From: Bradyrhizobium sp. AZCC 1610
GTDB lineage: Bacteria > Pseudomonadota > Alphaproteobacteria > Rhizobiales > Xanthobacteraceae
Length of the DNA stretch: 64,000 bases
Assembly (NCBI RefSeq): GCF_036924515.1
Contig: NZ_JAZHRR010000001.1
Location: forward strand, 715,001-779,000
Reading direction: 5' to 3'
Positions 26,561 to 35,296 of the stretch are shown piece after piece; within the stretch, counting starts at the first letter, position 1; each line of letters opens with the position of its first letter. Under the pieces are notes generated by a model. The model worked only from the letters and a program-made list of their open reading frames with translations. It was not told where the DNA came from and made no database searches. A program made the translations under genes and the position numbers.

Positions 26561-26699
26561 ACCTCGCCCCGCTCTTCGCGGGGAGAGGTCGGCGCGAAGC
26601 GCCGGGTGAGGGGCTGCTTCCGCGAGTCCGACTGTCACCGAGTTTGCGGAAGCAGCCCCTCATCCCGACCTTCTCCCCGCGAAGGGCGGGGAGAAGGAG
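26561..26699. repeat. large palindromic repeat (CTCGCCCC/GGGGAGAGG family)
   Basis: Three nested hairpins: CCCCGCTCTTCGCGGGG, GGCGCGAAGCGCC and CTTCTCCCCGCGAAGGGCGGGGAGAAG. In addition, GTGAGGGGCTGCTTCCGC pairs with GCGGAAGCAGCCCCTCAT. It separates the divergent LysR and transporter genes. Confidence 0.85.
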
Positions 26700-26730
26700 A
26701 AGACGCCGGCACCTCGACCTGAGCTGGCTG

Positions 26731-27507
26731 ATGCAGGAGATTCTCTTGACGCCCCTCATGATCGCAGCCCTCGGTGCGTTGATGGTCGCGACAGCGTTCC
26801 TGTCGGGCCTGTTCGGCATGGCCGGCGGGATGATCCTGATCGGCGTGCTGTTGATGCTGATGCCGCTGCCCACCGCGATGGTGCTGCACGCGATCACGCA
26901 GATGGCCTCGAACGGCTGGCGCGCCTTTCTGTGGCGGGCGCATATCCGCTGGCGGCCGGTGTTCGTCTATCTGATCGGCTGCGCGCTGGCGCTCGGTGTC
27001 TGGTCGATCGCCCGTTACGTGCCGGACAAGCCGATCGCGCTGCTGCTGCTCGGGGTGACGCCGTTCATGGCGCGGCTGATGCCGAAGAACCTCAAGCCCA
27101 ACCCCGACAGCATCTGGCAGGGCTCGTTCTACGGCTTCATCTGCATGGGCCTGATGCTGATGACCGGCGTCTCCGGTCCCTTGATGGATACGTTCTTTAT
27201 CGGCGGCAATTTCGGCCGCCGCGAGGTGGTCGCCACCAAGGCCACCTGCCAGGTCGCCAGCCATCTGACAAAACTGATCTATTTCGGCGGCATCGTCGAC
27301 CAGGCGGCGACGCTCGATCCGATGCTGGCTGTGGTCGCCATCGCCGCCTCGATGCTCGGCACCACGCTGGCGCGGCGCATCCTGGAAGCGATGAGCGATG
27401 CGCAGTTTCGCACCTGGGCGAACCGGCTGATCACGACGGTCGCGGGCTACTACATCCTTTATGGAGGCTGGCTGCTGTTCACGCGCACGAACGCGATGGC
27501 GTTCTAG
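26731..27507 (+). CDS. TSUP family transporter (TauE/SafE-like)
   Basis: A 258-aa inner-membrane protein with about seven to eight hydrophobic helices. It has the GLFGMAGGMILIGVLL repeat-type segment near the N terminus and a related GVSGPLMDTFFIGG later, as in anion or sulfite exporters of the TSUP family. The start at 26731 is chosen because upstream codons in frame come from the palindromic repeat. The ribosome site is weak. The transported ion is unknown. Confidence 0.8.
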   Translation: MQEILLTPLMIAALGALMVATAFLSGLFGMAGGMILIGVLLMLMPLPTAMVLHAITQMASNGWRAFLWRAHIRWRPVFVYLIGCALALGVWSIARYVPDKPIALLLLGVTPFMARLMPKNLKPNPDSIWQGSFYGFICMGLMLMTGVSGPLMDTFFIGGNFGRREVVATKATCQVASHLTKLIYFGGIVDQAATLDPMLAVVAIAASMLGTTLARRILEAMSDAQFRTWANRLITTVAGYYILYGGWLLFTRTNAMAF

Positions 27508-27520
27508 CCGGAGAAGAGCG

Positions 27521-27757
27521 ATGGCTGCGACGACGGACCCGCTGGTGCTCGATCTCGTCGAATGGATCGCGCGCGAACCGCGGCTCTATTCCGAGGTAAT
27601 CGAGACGTGGCGAACCTCGTGTCCGCGGCTGACGATCTGGGAGGACGCGGTCGATCGCGGCTATGTCACGCGCGAACCTGTGGCCGGCCGCGGCGTATGC
27701 GTCGCTATCACCGAATGCGGCGCCGAATTCCTGCGCGAGCACGGCCGCAGCGCTTGA
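27521..27757 (+). CDS. Small protein of unknown function, possible winged helix
   Basis: A 78-aa protein starting MAATTDPLVLDLVEWIAREPRLYSEV, helical, then a beta hairpin (YVTREPVAGRGVCVAITECG). The helix-helix-hairpin order resembles a winged helix, but no DNA-binding motif can be confirmed. The ribosome site GGAGAAG is good. It starts 13 bases after the TSUP stop, so it is likely in the same transcript. Confidence 0.65.
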   Translation: MAATTDPLVLDLVEWIAREPRLYSEVIETWRTSCPRLTIWEDAVDRGYVTREPVAGRGVCVAITECGAEFLREHGRSA

Positions 27758-27881
27758 GGTGCCCATCACATTCGCGCGCGCGGGGCCGGCGCCAATTGAC
27801 TTGCGCCGGCGATCCGGCCAAATTCATGCAGTCGCATCTTTCTTGCGAAAACAACAATTCCGTGCATAGCAGGATCGTCCG

Positions 27882-28589
27882 ATGATAGACCTTCACTACT
27901 GGACCACGCCGAACGGCCACAAGATCACGATGTTCCTCGAAGAGACCGGGCTGACGTACAAGATCTTTCCGGTCAACATCGGCAAGGGCGAGCAGTTCAA
28001 GCCGGAGTTTCTGGCGATCGCGCCCAACAACCGCATTCCCGCGATGGTCGATCATGAGCCGAAGGGCGGCGGAAAACCGATCTCGATCTTCGAATCCGGT
28101 GCGATGCTGCTATATCTCGCCGAGAAGACCGGCAAGTTCCTGCCGTCGGATCTCTACGGCCGTTACGATGCGATCCAGTGGACGTTCTGGCAGATGGGCG
28201 GGCTCGGGCCGATGGCCGGGCAGAACCACCACTTCAGAAATTACGCGGTAGAAAAAATCAAATACGCCATCGACCGCTATGTGAACGAGACCAACCGGCT
28301 CTATGGCGTGCTCAACAAGCGCCTGTCGGACCGCGAATTCATCGCCGGCGACTATTCGATCGCCGACATGGCGAGCTATCCCTGGATCGTGCCCTACAAG
28401 AACCAGGACCAGAATATCGACGACTTCCCGCACCTGAAACGCTGGCTGGAAACTATCCGCGCCCGGCCGGCGACGGAGCGCGCCTATGCCAAGGCGAAAG
28501 AGGTCAATCCGAATTTCGGCCAGCCCGTCAACCGCACCGAGGAGGAGCGCAGGATCCTGTTCGGCCAGACCGCGGCGGTGGTGCGGTAG
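27882..28589 (+). CDS. Glutathione S-transferase family, YfcG-like disulfide reductase
   Basis: A 235-aa GST. The N-terminal thioredoxin fold has WTTPNGHKITMFLEE, with the TPNG-K motif of the YfcG/YghU (Nu-class) group, whose conserved Thr/Asn replace the usual Tyr/Ser. FESGAMLLYLAE is the glutathione-binding Glu-Ser. The helical C-terminal domain includes FIAGDYSIADMASYPW. It likely uses glutathione to reduce organic disulfides. The ribosome site is AGGA before the ATG. Confidence 0.9.
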   Translation: MIDLHYWTTPNGHKITMFLEETGLTYKIFPVNIGKGEQFKPEFLAIAPNNRIPAMVDHEPKGGGKPISIFESGAMLLYLAEKTGKFLPSDLYGRYDAIQWTFWQMGGLGPMAGQNHHFRNYAVEKIKYAIDRYVNETNRLYGVLNKRLSDREFIAGDYSIADMASYPWIVPYKNQDQNIDDFPHLKRWLETIRARPATERAYAKAKEVNPNFGQPVNRTEEERRILFGQTAAVVR

Positions 28590-28745
28590 GACAGGATCGC
28601 GTGGCGAGCGCGCACATGGAGACGCGGGCCTGGCCCGCGTGTCCATCTTCCCGGCGCGACAGACTGGGGATTCCCCCGTCCAATCCCGGATACCCATCTC
28701 AAAGACGCATAGGCAATATCGGCGAATCGCAGCGAGAATTGCCGG

Positions 28746-29093
28746 GTGAACGTTCAACTTTTGCCGGGTCCGGGCGTTGTCAGACCGCAGGACTCATTGT
28801 TTTCGGAGACGATTGTGGAAACCACACTGAAGCTGAAGCCACGCCCAACCAATGTGGCGTTGATCGCCTGGCAGTTCACCGGACAGCCGCTGCACGAATG
28901 GCCGAGCTGGGTACAATCCGGTTGCTCGCTGCAGCGAAGCGAGGACGGGCACCTCGAGCTTCGACACGAAAGGCAAAGCGGGACACAGATCGTGTATCTG
29001 GAGGAGTGGCTGGTGCGCGATCTCGATGGCGGTGTGTGCTTCTACACAGACGCCGAGCTGCGCAAAGAGTTCGACATCGCACCTCGTCAGTGA
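28746..29093 (+). CDS. Small protein of unknown function, phage-like small domain
   Basis: A 115-aa reading from a GTG. The order NVALIAWQFTG...WPSWV, then YLEEWLVRDLDGGVCFYTDAELRKEF resembles small phage and prophage proteins. In those, a Trp-Val motif precedes a 'GDWIVR...G' hairpin and a final helix. That resemblance is from memory and weak. The ribosome site is poor, so the true start may be later, near 28815. It sits at the edge of the 28.7-34.1 kb accessory segment. Confidence 0.5.
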   Translation: MNVQLLPGPGVVRPQDSLFSETIVETTLKLKPRPTNVALIAWQFTGQPLHEWPSWVQSGCSLQRSEDGHLELRHERQSGTQIVYLEEWLVRDLDGGVCFYTDAELRKEFDIAPRQ

Positions 29094-29298
29094 AGCTGCT
29101 CACACAAATCGAAAAATAAACCGCTGGCACCGCGCTCCGATTGGCAACAGTCTGCGGTGATATCAGCCCGATCGACGGTATTTCGACGGTCTAGACGTTT
29201 CGGCGCGCCTACATAGCTCTTGCGATTGCGCGGCGAAAAATGCTGCGCAATCGCACCTCGTCAGGCGAAAGCTGTCGGCTCCACAGGAGGCAGCGCCA

Positions 29299-29844
29299 TC
29301 ACGGCTTCACATACGCCCAGCCCTGCTCCTGCAACTCCATTACACGCACGACTCCGGACTTCACGACCTTCGCTTCTGACATTAGCGGAATTTCCTTGCT
29401 TTCCGCCCTGCTCATATTATCGCGCGTATTGGCGCAGGCTTCGAACGAGATCGATGGGTTGCTCTCCGAGATCGCCTTGATTCTCGCCTTGACCGGCGAG
29501 GTGTCGTCACGCAGCATATGCAGGCCCGGACCGAAAGTGACGACGTCGATCGCCACGTTCTCGCCGAGGTCCTTGTAATACTGCGCGACGTTGGTTGCGT
29601 TGTTGAGCGCGAGATTCATCATCGCAGGCTCGTTCGAATTCACCTGCAAGATCAGGCGGTGCGGTTTCTTGTCGGGAACGGCAACAGCAACGGCAGCGGT
29701 ACGCTTCAACCCTTGCGCAGGTGCCGCCTGCTTCTTCACCGGCGCCGCTTGATTCTTTTCCTGCGCCGGCGCTGATGGCGGTGCCATGACGAGCAGCGCT
29801 ATGACGCCAGCCATCAGTCTGACAACATCTCCAATCCTTTTCAT
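29299..29844 (-). CDS. Exported DsrE-like protein
   Basis: A 181-aa protein. A signal peptide (hydrophobic at about 10-24, cleavage near PAQ) is followed by a Lys/Ala-rich linker. A domain from about residue 60 then reads HRLILQVNSNEPAMMNLALNNATNV, VTFGPGLHML and FEACANT. This is the pattern of the DsrE/DsrF family, including a conserved Cys in the FEACANT segment. The family handles sulfur or thiol chemistry; an exported form suggests periplasmic work. GGGAGA precedes the ATG. It is the last gene of the four-gene envelope operon. Confidence 0.78.
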   Translation of the reverse strand: MKRIGDVVRLMAGVIALLVMAPPSAPAQEKNQAAPVKKQAAPAQGLKRTAAVAVAVPDKKPHRLILQVNSNEPAMMNLALNNATNVAQYYKDLGENVAIDVVTFGPGLHMLRDDTSPVKARIKAISESNPSISFEACANTRDNMSRAESKEIPLMSEAKVVKSGVVRVMELQEQGWAYVKP

Positions 29845-29873
29845 GACGCATCTCCCTTGGTTGCTCGATGACC

Positions 29874-30494
29874 TCAGTTGCGCGGACCGGCTACGATGTG
29901 AGGCCATTTACACACCGTGGCGAGACGCTTTCGCGCGGCTTTCAGTCCGCCGAGCGAGAAATGTCCTTCCTGGGCAGCGGTTCGGCTCACGACACGAATG
30001 GCAAGCTCGCCCTGCTCGGGAAGGGACTGCAGTAAGCGTACGACGTCGCCCGTGAACGCTACGCCTGTTCCGGACGATGGCTGGGCTCCCGCAGGCTGCA
30101 CGGGCTGACTGTCATCGATGCGGTATGAAATGGCATAATCCTTCCCGTTGCGGGAGAAGGCCGGTCCTGCGACGACCAGTTCAGTGCGACCGGCGCGGCA
30201 GCGAATCGAGAGTTGCATCGGATAATCATTTGAGCCGCCGTGGGAAGACGTGGTGGCGGTGATAATCGGCGTATAGTCAACTGGCGACGTGGTCTCGCTG
30301 ACAATCCAATTGTCGGTCCCAGGAGCCGGCCGAGCCGGCGCAATATTACGTAGCAGATTGTCCAGACATTCCAGCCGCTCCTCACGCTCCATCAGGGAGC
30401 AAGCGCGAAGATCCGGCATCGGGTCGGTCGGGCCTTGCGCCAACGCGATCCTGCTGACGAGTTCGAACGCGATGGAGAGAGGGAGCGCTTTCAT
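29874..30494 (-). CDS. VasI-like exported protein
   Basis: A 206-aa protein with a signal peptide and the pattern of the VasI family (type VI secretion-associated). It has LRACSLMEREERLECLDNL near the N terminus and NWIVSETTSPVDYTP, as in the family's 'W...SP.DD' region. LSIRCRAGRTELVV, then YRIDD, and a final GGLKAARKRLATVCKW complete the match. The four cysteines are those expected. No other type VI genes are nearby. The ATG overlaps the TAXI gene stop by four bases, and the next gene begins 29 bases after its stop. Confidence 0.75.
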   Translation of the reverse strand: MKALPLSIAFELVSRIALAQGPTDPMPDLRACSLMEREERLECLDNLLRNIAPARPAPGTDNWIVSETTSPVDYTPIITATTSSHGGSNDYPMQLSIRCRAGRTELVVAGPAFSRNGKDYAISYRIDDSQPVQPAGAQPSSGTGVAFTGDVVRLLQSLPEQGELAIRVVSRTAAQEGHFSLGGLKAARKRLATVCKWPHIVAGPRN

Positions 30495-31525
30495 CGCGAC
30501 ACCTGTGCCGCGCGCGCGTGACGATCCAGCCATTCCTGCGCCGCCGCAAAACGGGCGAGGCTGGGGACTGTCGCGGCGAGATTGATTGACTTCCACTTTG
30601 GGTCGAAGCCCGGCGCCTGCAGCTTGTCGATACGGGAAAACAGCGTATCAACAAAGCGGGCGACGCGCTGATAGCGGTTTGTCCCGGCCGGCCAATTGAA
30701 AGCGACCAGAACGGTTGGCACCGCGATCGTCGGAATACGTTCGCCTTGCTTGATCAGACCGGGGTATTCGCCCGCCTCCAACAGCGCGGGAAGATAGTAA
30801 TCCTCGAACTTGCTTTCATATTTTACGGGGAGGAACTTGAAGCCGGGTTCCCAGCGCCCGCGCACGAAGGCGTCAACTGGCTTCGACGTGATGAAAACGA
30901 CGGCCGCCATCTCGCCTTTGCGCATCTGCTCCAGCGCGACCTGATGGGGAATGAAAGTGTTTTCTGATTTGATGCCGAGACGGCTGAAGATCAGCGGTCC
31001 GGAATAGGCGGCAGCCGTTCCCTGGGTATTGAAATTCACTTTCTTGCCGGCGAGATCCTGCAGGCTTTGAATTTCGGGCCGAACGAAAATATGCAGCTCC
31101 GAGGGAAAGAGATTGAGCAAGTACGTGATGCGGCGTTGGATCTCCGGTACCTGAACCTTGTACTCCTCGAGCGCGTCGGAATTGATTATCGCCGTATCGA
31201 CACCGCGCAAATAGAGCAGCGAGTTCAGGTTTTCGGTGGCGCCTCGGGTGACGATCGGCAGGACATGCAAGTTCGGCCCGTCGTCGACGACGCGGGCGAT
31301 TTCTGCCGCAAGGCGAAGCGGCGCGCCCTCAAGCAAGCCGCCCGCGAGGCCGACCGTCCAGGCGTTCATCTTCTCTTTTTCGGAGATCTGCGTTGGGGGC
31401 CGTTGCGCCTTGCGGGCGCCCTGCGTTTGTGCATCCAACGTGGCGGGTTGAAGCACCAGAACGATCGGGGCCAACACGGCGAGCGCGAGCAAAATGCTCG
31501 ATCTGGAAATCATGTTCATTTGCAA
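30491..31525 (-). CDS. TAXI family solute-binding protein (orphan)
   Basis: A 344-aa periplasmic protein. The signal peptide is at about residues 8-32. The mature part reads WTVGLAGGLLEGAPLRLAAEIARV, ending the first strand and helix of the TAXI (NMT1-like) fold. GVDTAIINSDALEE, LAGKKVNFNTQGT and a C-terminal segment with IAVPTVLVAFNW follow. TAXI proteins deliver substrates to TRAP membrane components, but no TRAP permease gene is present here. It may signal ligand presence to neighbours instead. It overlaps the VasI-like gene by four bases. Confidence 0.82.
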   Translation of the reverse strand: MQMNMISRSSILLALAVLAPIVLVLQPATLDAQTQGARKAQRPPTQISEKEKMNAWTVGLAGGLLEGAPLRLAAEIARVVDDGPNLHVLPIVTRGATENLNSLLYLRGVDTAIINSDALEEYKVQVPEIQRRITYLLNLFPSELHIFVRPEIQSLQDLAGKKVNFNTQGTAAAYSGPLIFSRLGIKSENTFIPHQVALEQMRKGEMAAVVFITSKPVDAFVRGRWEPGFKFLPVKYESKFEDYYLPALLEAGEYPGLIKQGERIPTIAVPTVLVAFNWPAGTNRYQRVARFVDTLFSRIDKLQAPGFDPKWKSINLAATVPSLARFAAAQEWLDRHARAAQVSR

Positions 31526-31583
31526 TATCCTCTTCGTAAAAAGTTCGGCTTTCAGCCGCCGCTATCGTCCGAGTATCAAAACG

Positions 31584-33788
31584 TCACTGATCCAGTCGCT
31601 CCAATCGATCCTTCGCACCCAAAATTCCGCCGGCATGAGCTTTGGCATAGAGCTCGCGTGCCTTGATCGCATCGCCGCGCGTACCGTACGTTCCCCATGT
31701 GGAAAGAATGACGGGATCATACGTCTCTGCGAGCGTGAAGCTTGCCCGCGCACTTCCCGTTTCGACAGCATGCTCGAGCACGATGCGCGCCGCGCCAATG
31801 TTTCCCTGAACGAGCAGTGTGCGGGCGCGGGCGATTAATCTCGTCGCCTCCGGACTCGCTTGCGCTTCTGCGGCCGGCGGCTGCGCCGTCGCGGCTACCT
31901 CAATCACGTGTGCTGCCTTGGAAATGCTACTGGTCGCGGCGGGTTCAGGGGTAACGCGCACAGCGATCGGGCGCCGCGCGGACTCGATTTCTCGTGCCAT
32001 TACCTCGGTTCGCTCGCGCTCCTGCTGCAGGGATTGCCGCAGCTCTGTCATGACGCGTTCCGACGCCTGCTTGAGCTGCCCCATTTCCTCGCTGGCCTTG
32101 CGCAGTTGCGCTGTTTGCATCTCGTTTTCACCCTTCGCGGTGGCGAGTTCGCTCTTCAGCGCGGCACTGCGCGTGCGCTCCTGATCGAGCGCTTGACGAT
32201 GTTTTGCCGCGCTCGCGGTCAGCTCCTGTCGCGCAGCCGCGGCCTCCTGCGCGAGCGCAGCCGTCTTCTGCTGTTCCTGTTCGACCGATTGTGCGATGTC
32301 AGCGGCTGCCGCCTGCTTGAGCTGCCCGATTTCTTCGCTGGCCATGCGTAGTTGCGCTGTTTGCCTTTCGTTTTCGCGCTTCGCTGCGGCGAGTTCGTCC
32401 GTCAGCGCGGCACTGCGCGCGCGTTCCTCATCGAACGCTTGATGATGTTTTGCCGCGCTCGCGGTCAGCGCCTGTCGCAGAGCTTCGGCCTCCTGCGCGA
32501 GCGCAACCGTCTTCTGCTGTTCCTGTTCGACCGATTGCGCGCTGCCCGCGGCCGCCGCCTGCTTGAGCTGCCCGATTTCCTCGCTCGCCTTGCGCAGTTG
32601 CATCGCCTGTGCCTCGATCTCGCGCTGCGCCGCCGCCAGCTCGCTCCACAATGCGGCGCGCCGTGCGCGTTCCTCGTCAAGCACTTGACGGTGTTTCGCC
32701 GTGCTGGTGATGAGTTCTTGTCGCGCAGCCGCGGCCTCGCGTGCGAGGGCAGCCGTCTTCTGCCGTTCGCGTTCGAGCGATTCTGCGGCGTCTGCGGCTG
32801 CCGCCTGCTTGAGCTGCCCCATTTCTTCGCTCGCCTTGCGCAATTGCGCCGCCTGCAGCTCGTTTTCGCGCTGCACTGTGGCGAGTTCGGTCTTCAGTGC
32901 GGCACTGCGTGCGCGTTCCTCGTCGAGCGCTTGACCGTGTTTCGCTGTGATTGTGGTCAGCTCTTGTCGCGCCGTCGCGGCCTCCTGCGCGAGGGCAGCG
33001 GCCTTCTGCCGTTCCTGCTCGAGCGCTTGTGCGCTGTCCGCGGCTGCCGCCTGCCTGGATTGCCGAGCTTCCTCGCTTACCGTGCGCAATTGTTGCGCCT
33101 GCGCCTCGTTTTCGCGCCGCGCGGCGGCAAGTTCGCTCTTCAGCGCGTCGCTGCGTGCGCGTTCTTCGTCGAGCGCTTGACGGCCTTCCGGCGCGCTTGT
33201 GGTCGGCATTTGTCGCGCAGCCGCGATCTCCTGAGCCAGGGCGACCGTTTTCTGCCGCTCCTGTTCGAGCGATTGTGCGCGGTTCGCAGCCGCAGTCTGC
33301 AACTGCACATCGAGTTCCTCGATAGCCCGCGGAGTGCCGGACGCCTCTGCGTCCTGCTTGACCTGCACAGCCTTCGTCCCCGCCCCGACTTCCGCTTGGC
33401 CGGGCACGGCTTGCTGCCGAAGCGCCAATGAATCGGTTTTCCGCGAGTCCTCACTGAGCAACGGGGTCTCTTGCCCGAAGCCGAAATAGAGGCGCGTGAG
33501 CACCGCCGCGATGAGTGTGATCCAGCAGGCTGTGATCAGCCGCCGCGCGCGCGGCGATGACGGCCAGAGCCGGGAGGAGGTGTGCGCTTCAACGTGGTCT
33601 TGTGGGAGATATTTGTCGCCCGGCATTGGACGCCAATGCGTCGGCGTGATCTTGCTTGGCTCGCTGTTTTCAGTGATCCACTGACCCACCTGAGCCGACC
33701 AGTGAGCAATGTCATAGGTCCCGGTCGGATCATGCTCCAGGATAACGGCTGTCCCATCTCTCGGTGCGGTCTCGATTGGGTGGCGCAT
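31584..33788 (-). CDS. Membrane-anchored coiled-coil protein with 82-residue repeats
   Basis: A 734-aa protein in four parts. Residues 1-56 begin RHPIETAPRDGTAVIL, resembling DUF551-like domains. A single membrane helix lies at about 82-104. A long coiled coil (about 150-600) is built of 82-residue repeats, each with QLKQAAAAD, LDEERARSAAL and QLRKASEE blocks. A C-terminal Sel1/TPR-like domain contains ARTLLVQGNIGAARIVLEHA and AETYDP. The protein probably spans much of the periplasm. It is first in the operon, 58 bases before the TAXI gene. The function is unknown. Confidence 0.78.
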   Translation of the reverse strand: MRHPIETAPRDGTAVILEHDPTGTYDIAHWSAQVGQWITENSEPSKITPTHWRPMPGDKYLPQDHVEAHTSSRLWPSSPRARRLITACWITLIAAVLTRLYFGFGQETPLLSEDSRKTDSLALRQQAVPGQAEVGAGTKAVQVKQDAEASGTPRAIEELDVQLQTAAANRAQSLEQERQKTVALAQEIAAARQMPTTSAPEGRQALDEERARSDALKSELAAARRENEAQAQQLRTVSEEARQSRQAAAADSAQALEQERQKAAALAQEAATARQELTTITAKHGQALDEERARSAALKTELATVQRENELQAAQLRKASEEMGQLKQAAAADAAESLERERQKTAALAREAAAARQELITSTAKHRQVLDEERARRAALWSELAAAQREIEAQAMQLRKASEEIGQLKQAAAAGSAQSVEQEQQKTVALAQEAEALRQALTASAAKHHQAFDEERARSAALTDELAAAKRENERQTAQLRMASEEIGQLKQAAAADIAQSVEQEQQKTAALAQEAAAARQELTASAAKHRQALDQERTRSAALKSELATAKGENEMQTAQLRKASEEMGQLKQASERVMTELRQSLQQERERTEVMAREIESARRPIAVRVTPEPAATSSISKAAHVIEVAATAQPPAAEAQASPEATRLIARARTLLVQGNIGAARIVLEHAVETGSARASFTLAETYDPVILSTWGTYGTRGDAIKARELYAKAHAGGILGAKDRLERLDQ
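32050..33290. repeat. In-frame tandem repeats of a 246-base unit
   Basis: About four complete and two partial copies, each 82 codons long, encode the coiled coil of the 734-aa protein. The copies have diverged but keep exact length. Plus-strand landmarks such as GCGCGTTCCTCGTC and GAGCTGCCC recur at 246-base spacing. Confidence 0.8.
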
Positions 33789-34187
33789 TGCAATGAACGC
33801 CTCTTCTAACGGTATAATCTTCCGAGGTACTATCTGAGGTATTATCGGGTCATCGTCTCAATTCGGGTCAACTTCTGAATTTCGCTAATGAACCCAAGCG
33901 TATTCGACTGTGGAAAGGAGATTCAATACTCCTTCCGAGATACTGCCGAAGAGCGCTCATACTCCTTTCGATACTGCCAAACGCTCCTCAAGGCCGCTGA
34001 GACTTGTGGATCGCCCGTAGTTCTACGGCGTGGAAAGCTATCCGTCGCTCAAGCAGCGCCGCTTGGCAGCGGGGCGATGATGGATTGCGTTCGCTTTGTC
34101 TTCGAGCTACGGGGACACCTCGTTTGCATGCGCTCCTTGCAATGACAGCGCTTGTCTGGTTGCCGCTACTCGCGCAAGATGTCGCCC
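33789..34187. other. Intergenic stretch upstream of the envelope operon
   Basis: AT-richer than the surroundings and without a supportable gene. It holds two near-direct repeats, ATACTCCTTCCGAGATACTG at 33926 and ATACTCCTTTCGATACTGCC at 33959. A degraded copy of the GCAATCCAT-type palindromic repeat lies at about 34060-34145. The promoter of the four-gene minus-strand operon must lie at its left end. An 85-codon open frame here has no ribosome site and overlaps the repeat. Confidence 0.5.
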
Positions 34188-34880
34188 ATGCCACTCAAAC
34201 TCTATGAACTCGTCGGCACTGACCCATCCCGCCCGTTCAGCCCGTTCTGCTGGCGGACCCGGATGGCGCTGGCGCACAAGGGACTGTCGGCGGAAACCAT
34301 CCCGTGGTGCTTCACCGATAAGCAAGCGATCGCGCCGTACGGTTCGGAAAAAGTGCCGGTGCTGCTCGACGGCGAAAATGCGGTCGTCGATTCCTGGACG
34401 ATCGCCACCTATCTCGAAGACCAGTATCCGGACCGGCCGTCGCTGTTCGGCGGCGAGGGCGGCCGCGCCGTGGGGCGGATGCTGAACTGGTGGGGCGACG
34501 GGGTGATCGGCGGCATGTTTCCGCTGATCATTGCCGACATCCCGCTCAACCTGAAGCCGGAGGACGCGGCCTATTTCCGCAAGACGCGCGAGGCGCGCTT
34601 CGGCAAGCCGCTGGAAGAAACCATGGCCAGCCGCGACAGGGCGGTCGAAGGCTTTCGCAAGTCGCTCGACCCGCTGCGGCTGACATTGCGGACGCAGCCC
34701 TTCCTCGGCGGCTCTGCTGCGAACTATGCGGACTATATCGTGTTCGGCGCGTTCCAGTGGGCGCGGGTGGTCAGTCCGTTCAAGCTGCTGATGGAAGACG
34801 ATCCGGTTTATGCCTGGCGCGAGCGGCTGTTCGATGCGTTCGATGGACTGGCGCGGAAGTCGCCAAGCTATCACGGGTAG
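34188..34880 (+). CDS. Glutathione S-transferase, beta-etherase (LigE)-like
   Basis: A 230-aa GST. The N-terminal segment PFSPFCWRTRMALAHKGL matches LigE/LigP-type beta-etherases that cleave lignin model ethers with glutathione. VPVLLDGENAVVDSWTIATYLE is the glutathione-binding strand-Ser region. The C-terminal domain is helical. The ATG at 34188 is the family start; another in frame lies nine bases upstream, and neither has a clear ribosome site. The substrate is inferred only from subfamily resemblance. Confidence 0.82.
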   Translation: MPLKLYELVGTDPSRPFSPFCWRTRMALAHKGLSAETIPWCFTDKQAIAPYGSEKVPVLLDGENAVVDSWTIATYLEDQYPDRPSLFGGEGGRAVGRMLNWWGDGVIGGMFPLIIADIPLNLKPEDAAYFRKTREARFGKPLEETMASRDRAVEGFRKSLDPLRLTLRTQPFLGGSAANYADYIVFGAFQWARVVSPFKLLMEDDPVYAWRERLFDAFDGLARKSPSYHG

Positions 34881-35080
34881 GGGGCGGCGGGGTGCGTAGG
34901 TCACCGGGATCGCCGGCCAGAGCCAATCGCGGCGGCGTTGGTTGGCGGCAGGCAATGATTGCGTGGGTGTCGGGCCTATCGCCGAGGCTGTAAATTAGTT
35001 CTATCCGATAACGATGTTAGCTGTGACGTAAAATGAAGGCGTAATCTTATCCCCTTGGTGGCTGTCAGGGGAGACGCGTC

Positions 35081-35257
35081 ATGACCGACTTTGAAGCCAG
35101 ATTGGAGCGGTTCGAGACGCTCGCTGCCGAATGCGATTTGATCGGCAAGTTGACGGCGGACGCGGCGAAGCGCGAGCTATATCTGCGCCTCGGCCAGCAT
35201 TACCGCGAACTGGCAGATGACATGCGGACGGTGATTGCGACTAAAGACGCCGCTTAG
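35081..35257 (+). CDS. Small helical protein of unknown function
   Basis: A 58-aa protein, MTDFEARLERFETLAAECDL at the start and DDMRTVIATKDAA at the end. It is almost entirely helical, with one Cys and a Tyr-rich centre (ELYLRLGQHYREL). GGGGAGA lies seven bases before the ATG. Coding-like third-position GC supports it. No family is recognised. Confidence 0.6.
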   Translation: MTDFEARLERFETLAAECDLIGKLTADAAKRELYLRLGQHYRELADDMRTVIATKDAA

Positions 35258-35296
35258 TTCGCCAGAAGGAAACTGCAGCGGGGCTAATGCCTGGCG

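Noticed and set aside
26740..27500. Plus-strand second-frame reading of the TSUP region
   Set aside because: Arg/Ala/His-rich shadow; the hydrophobic frame at 26731 is clearly the gene.
28590..28745. Possible small gene between the GST and the GTG-start gene
   Set aside because: Only repeat-like CCCGCGTG/CACGCGGG-type words; no frame with a ribosome site.
33888..34145. 85-codon open frame upstream of the LigE-like GST
   Set aside because: No ribosome site, overlaps a degraded palindromic repeat, no recognisable motif.
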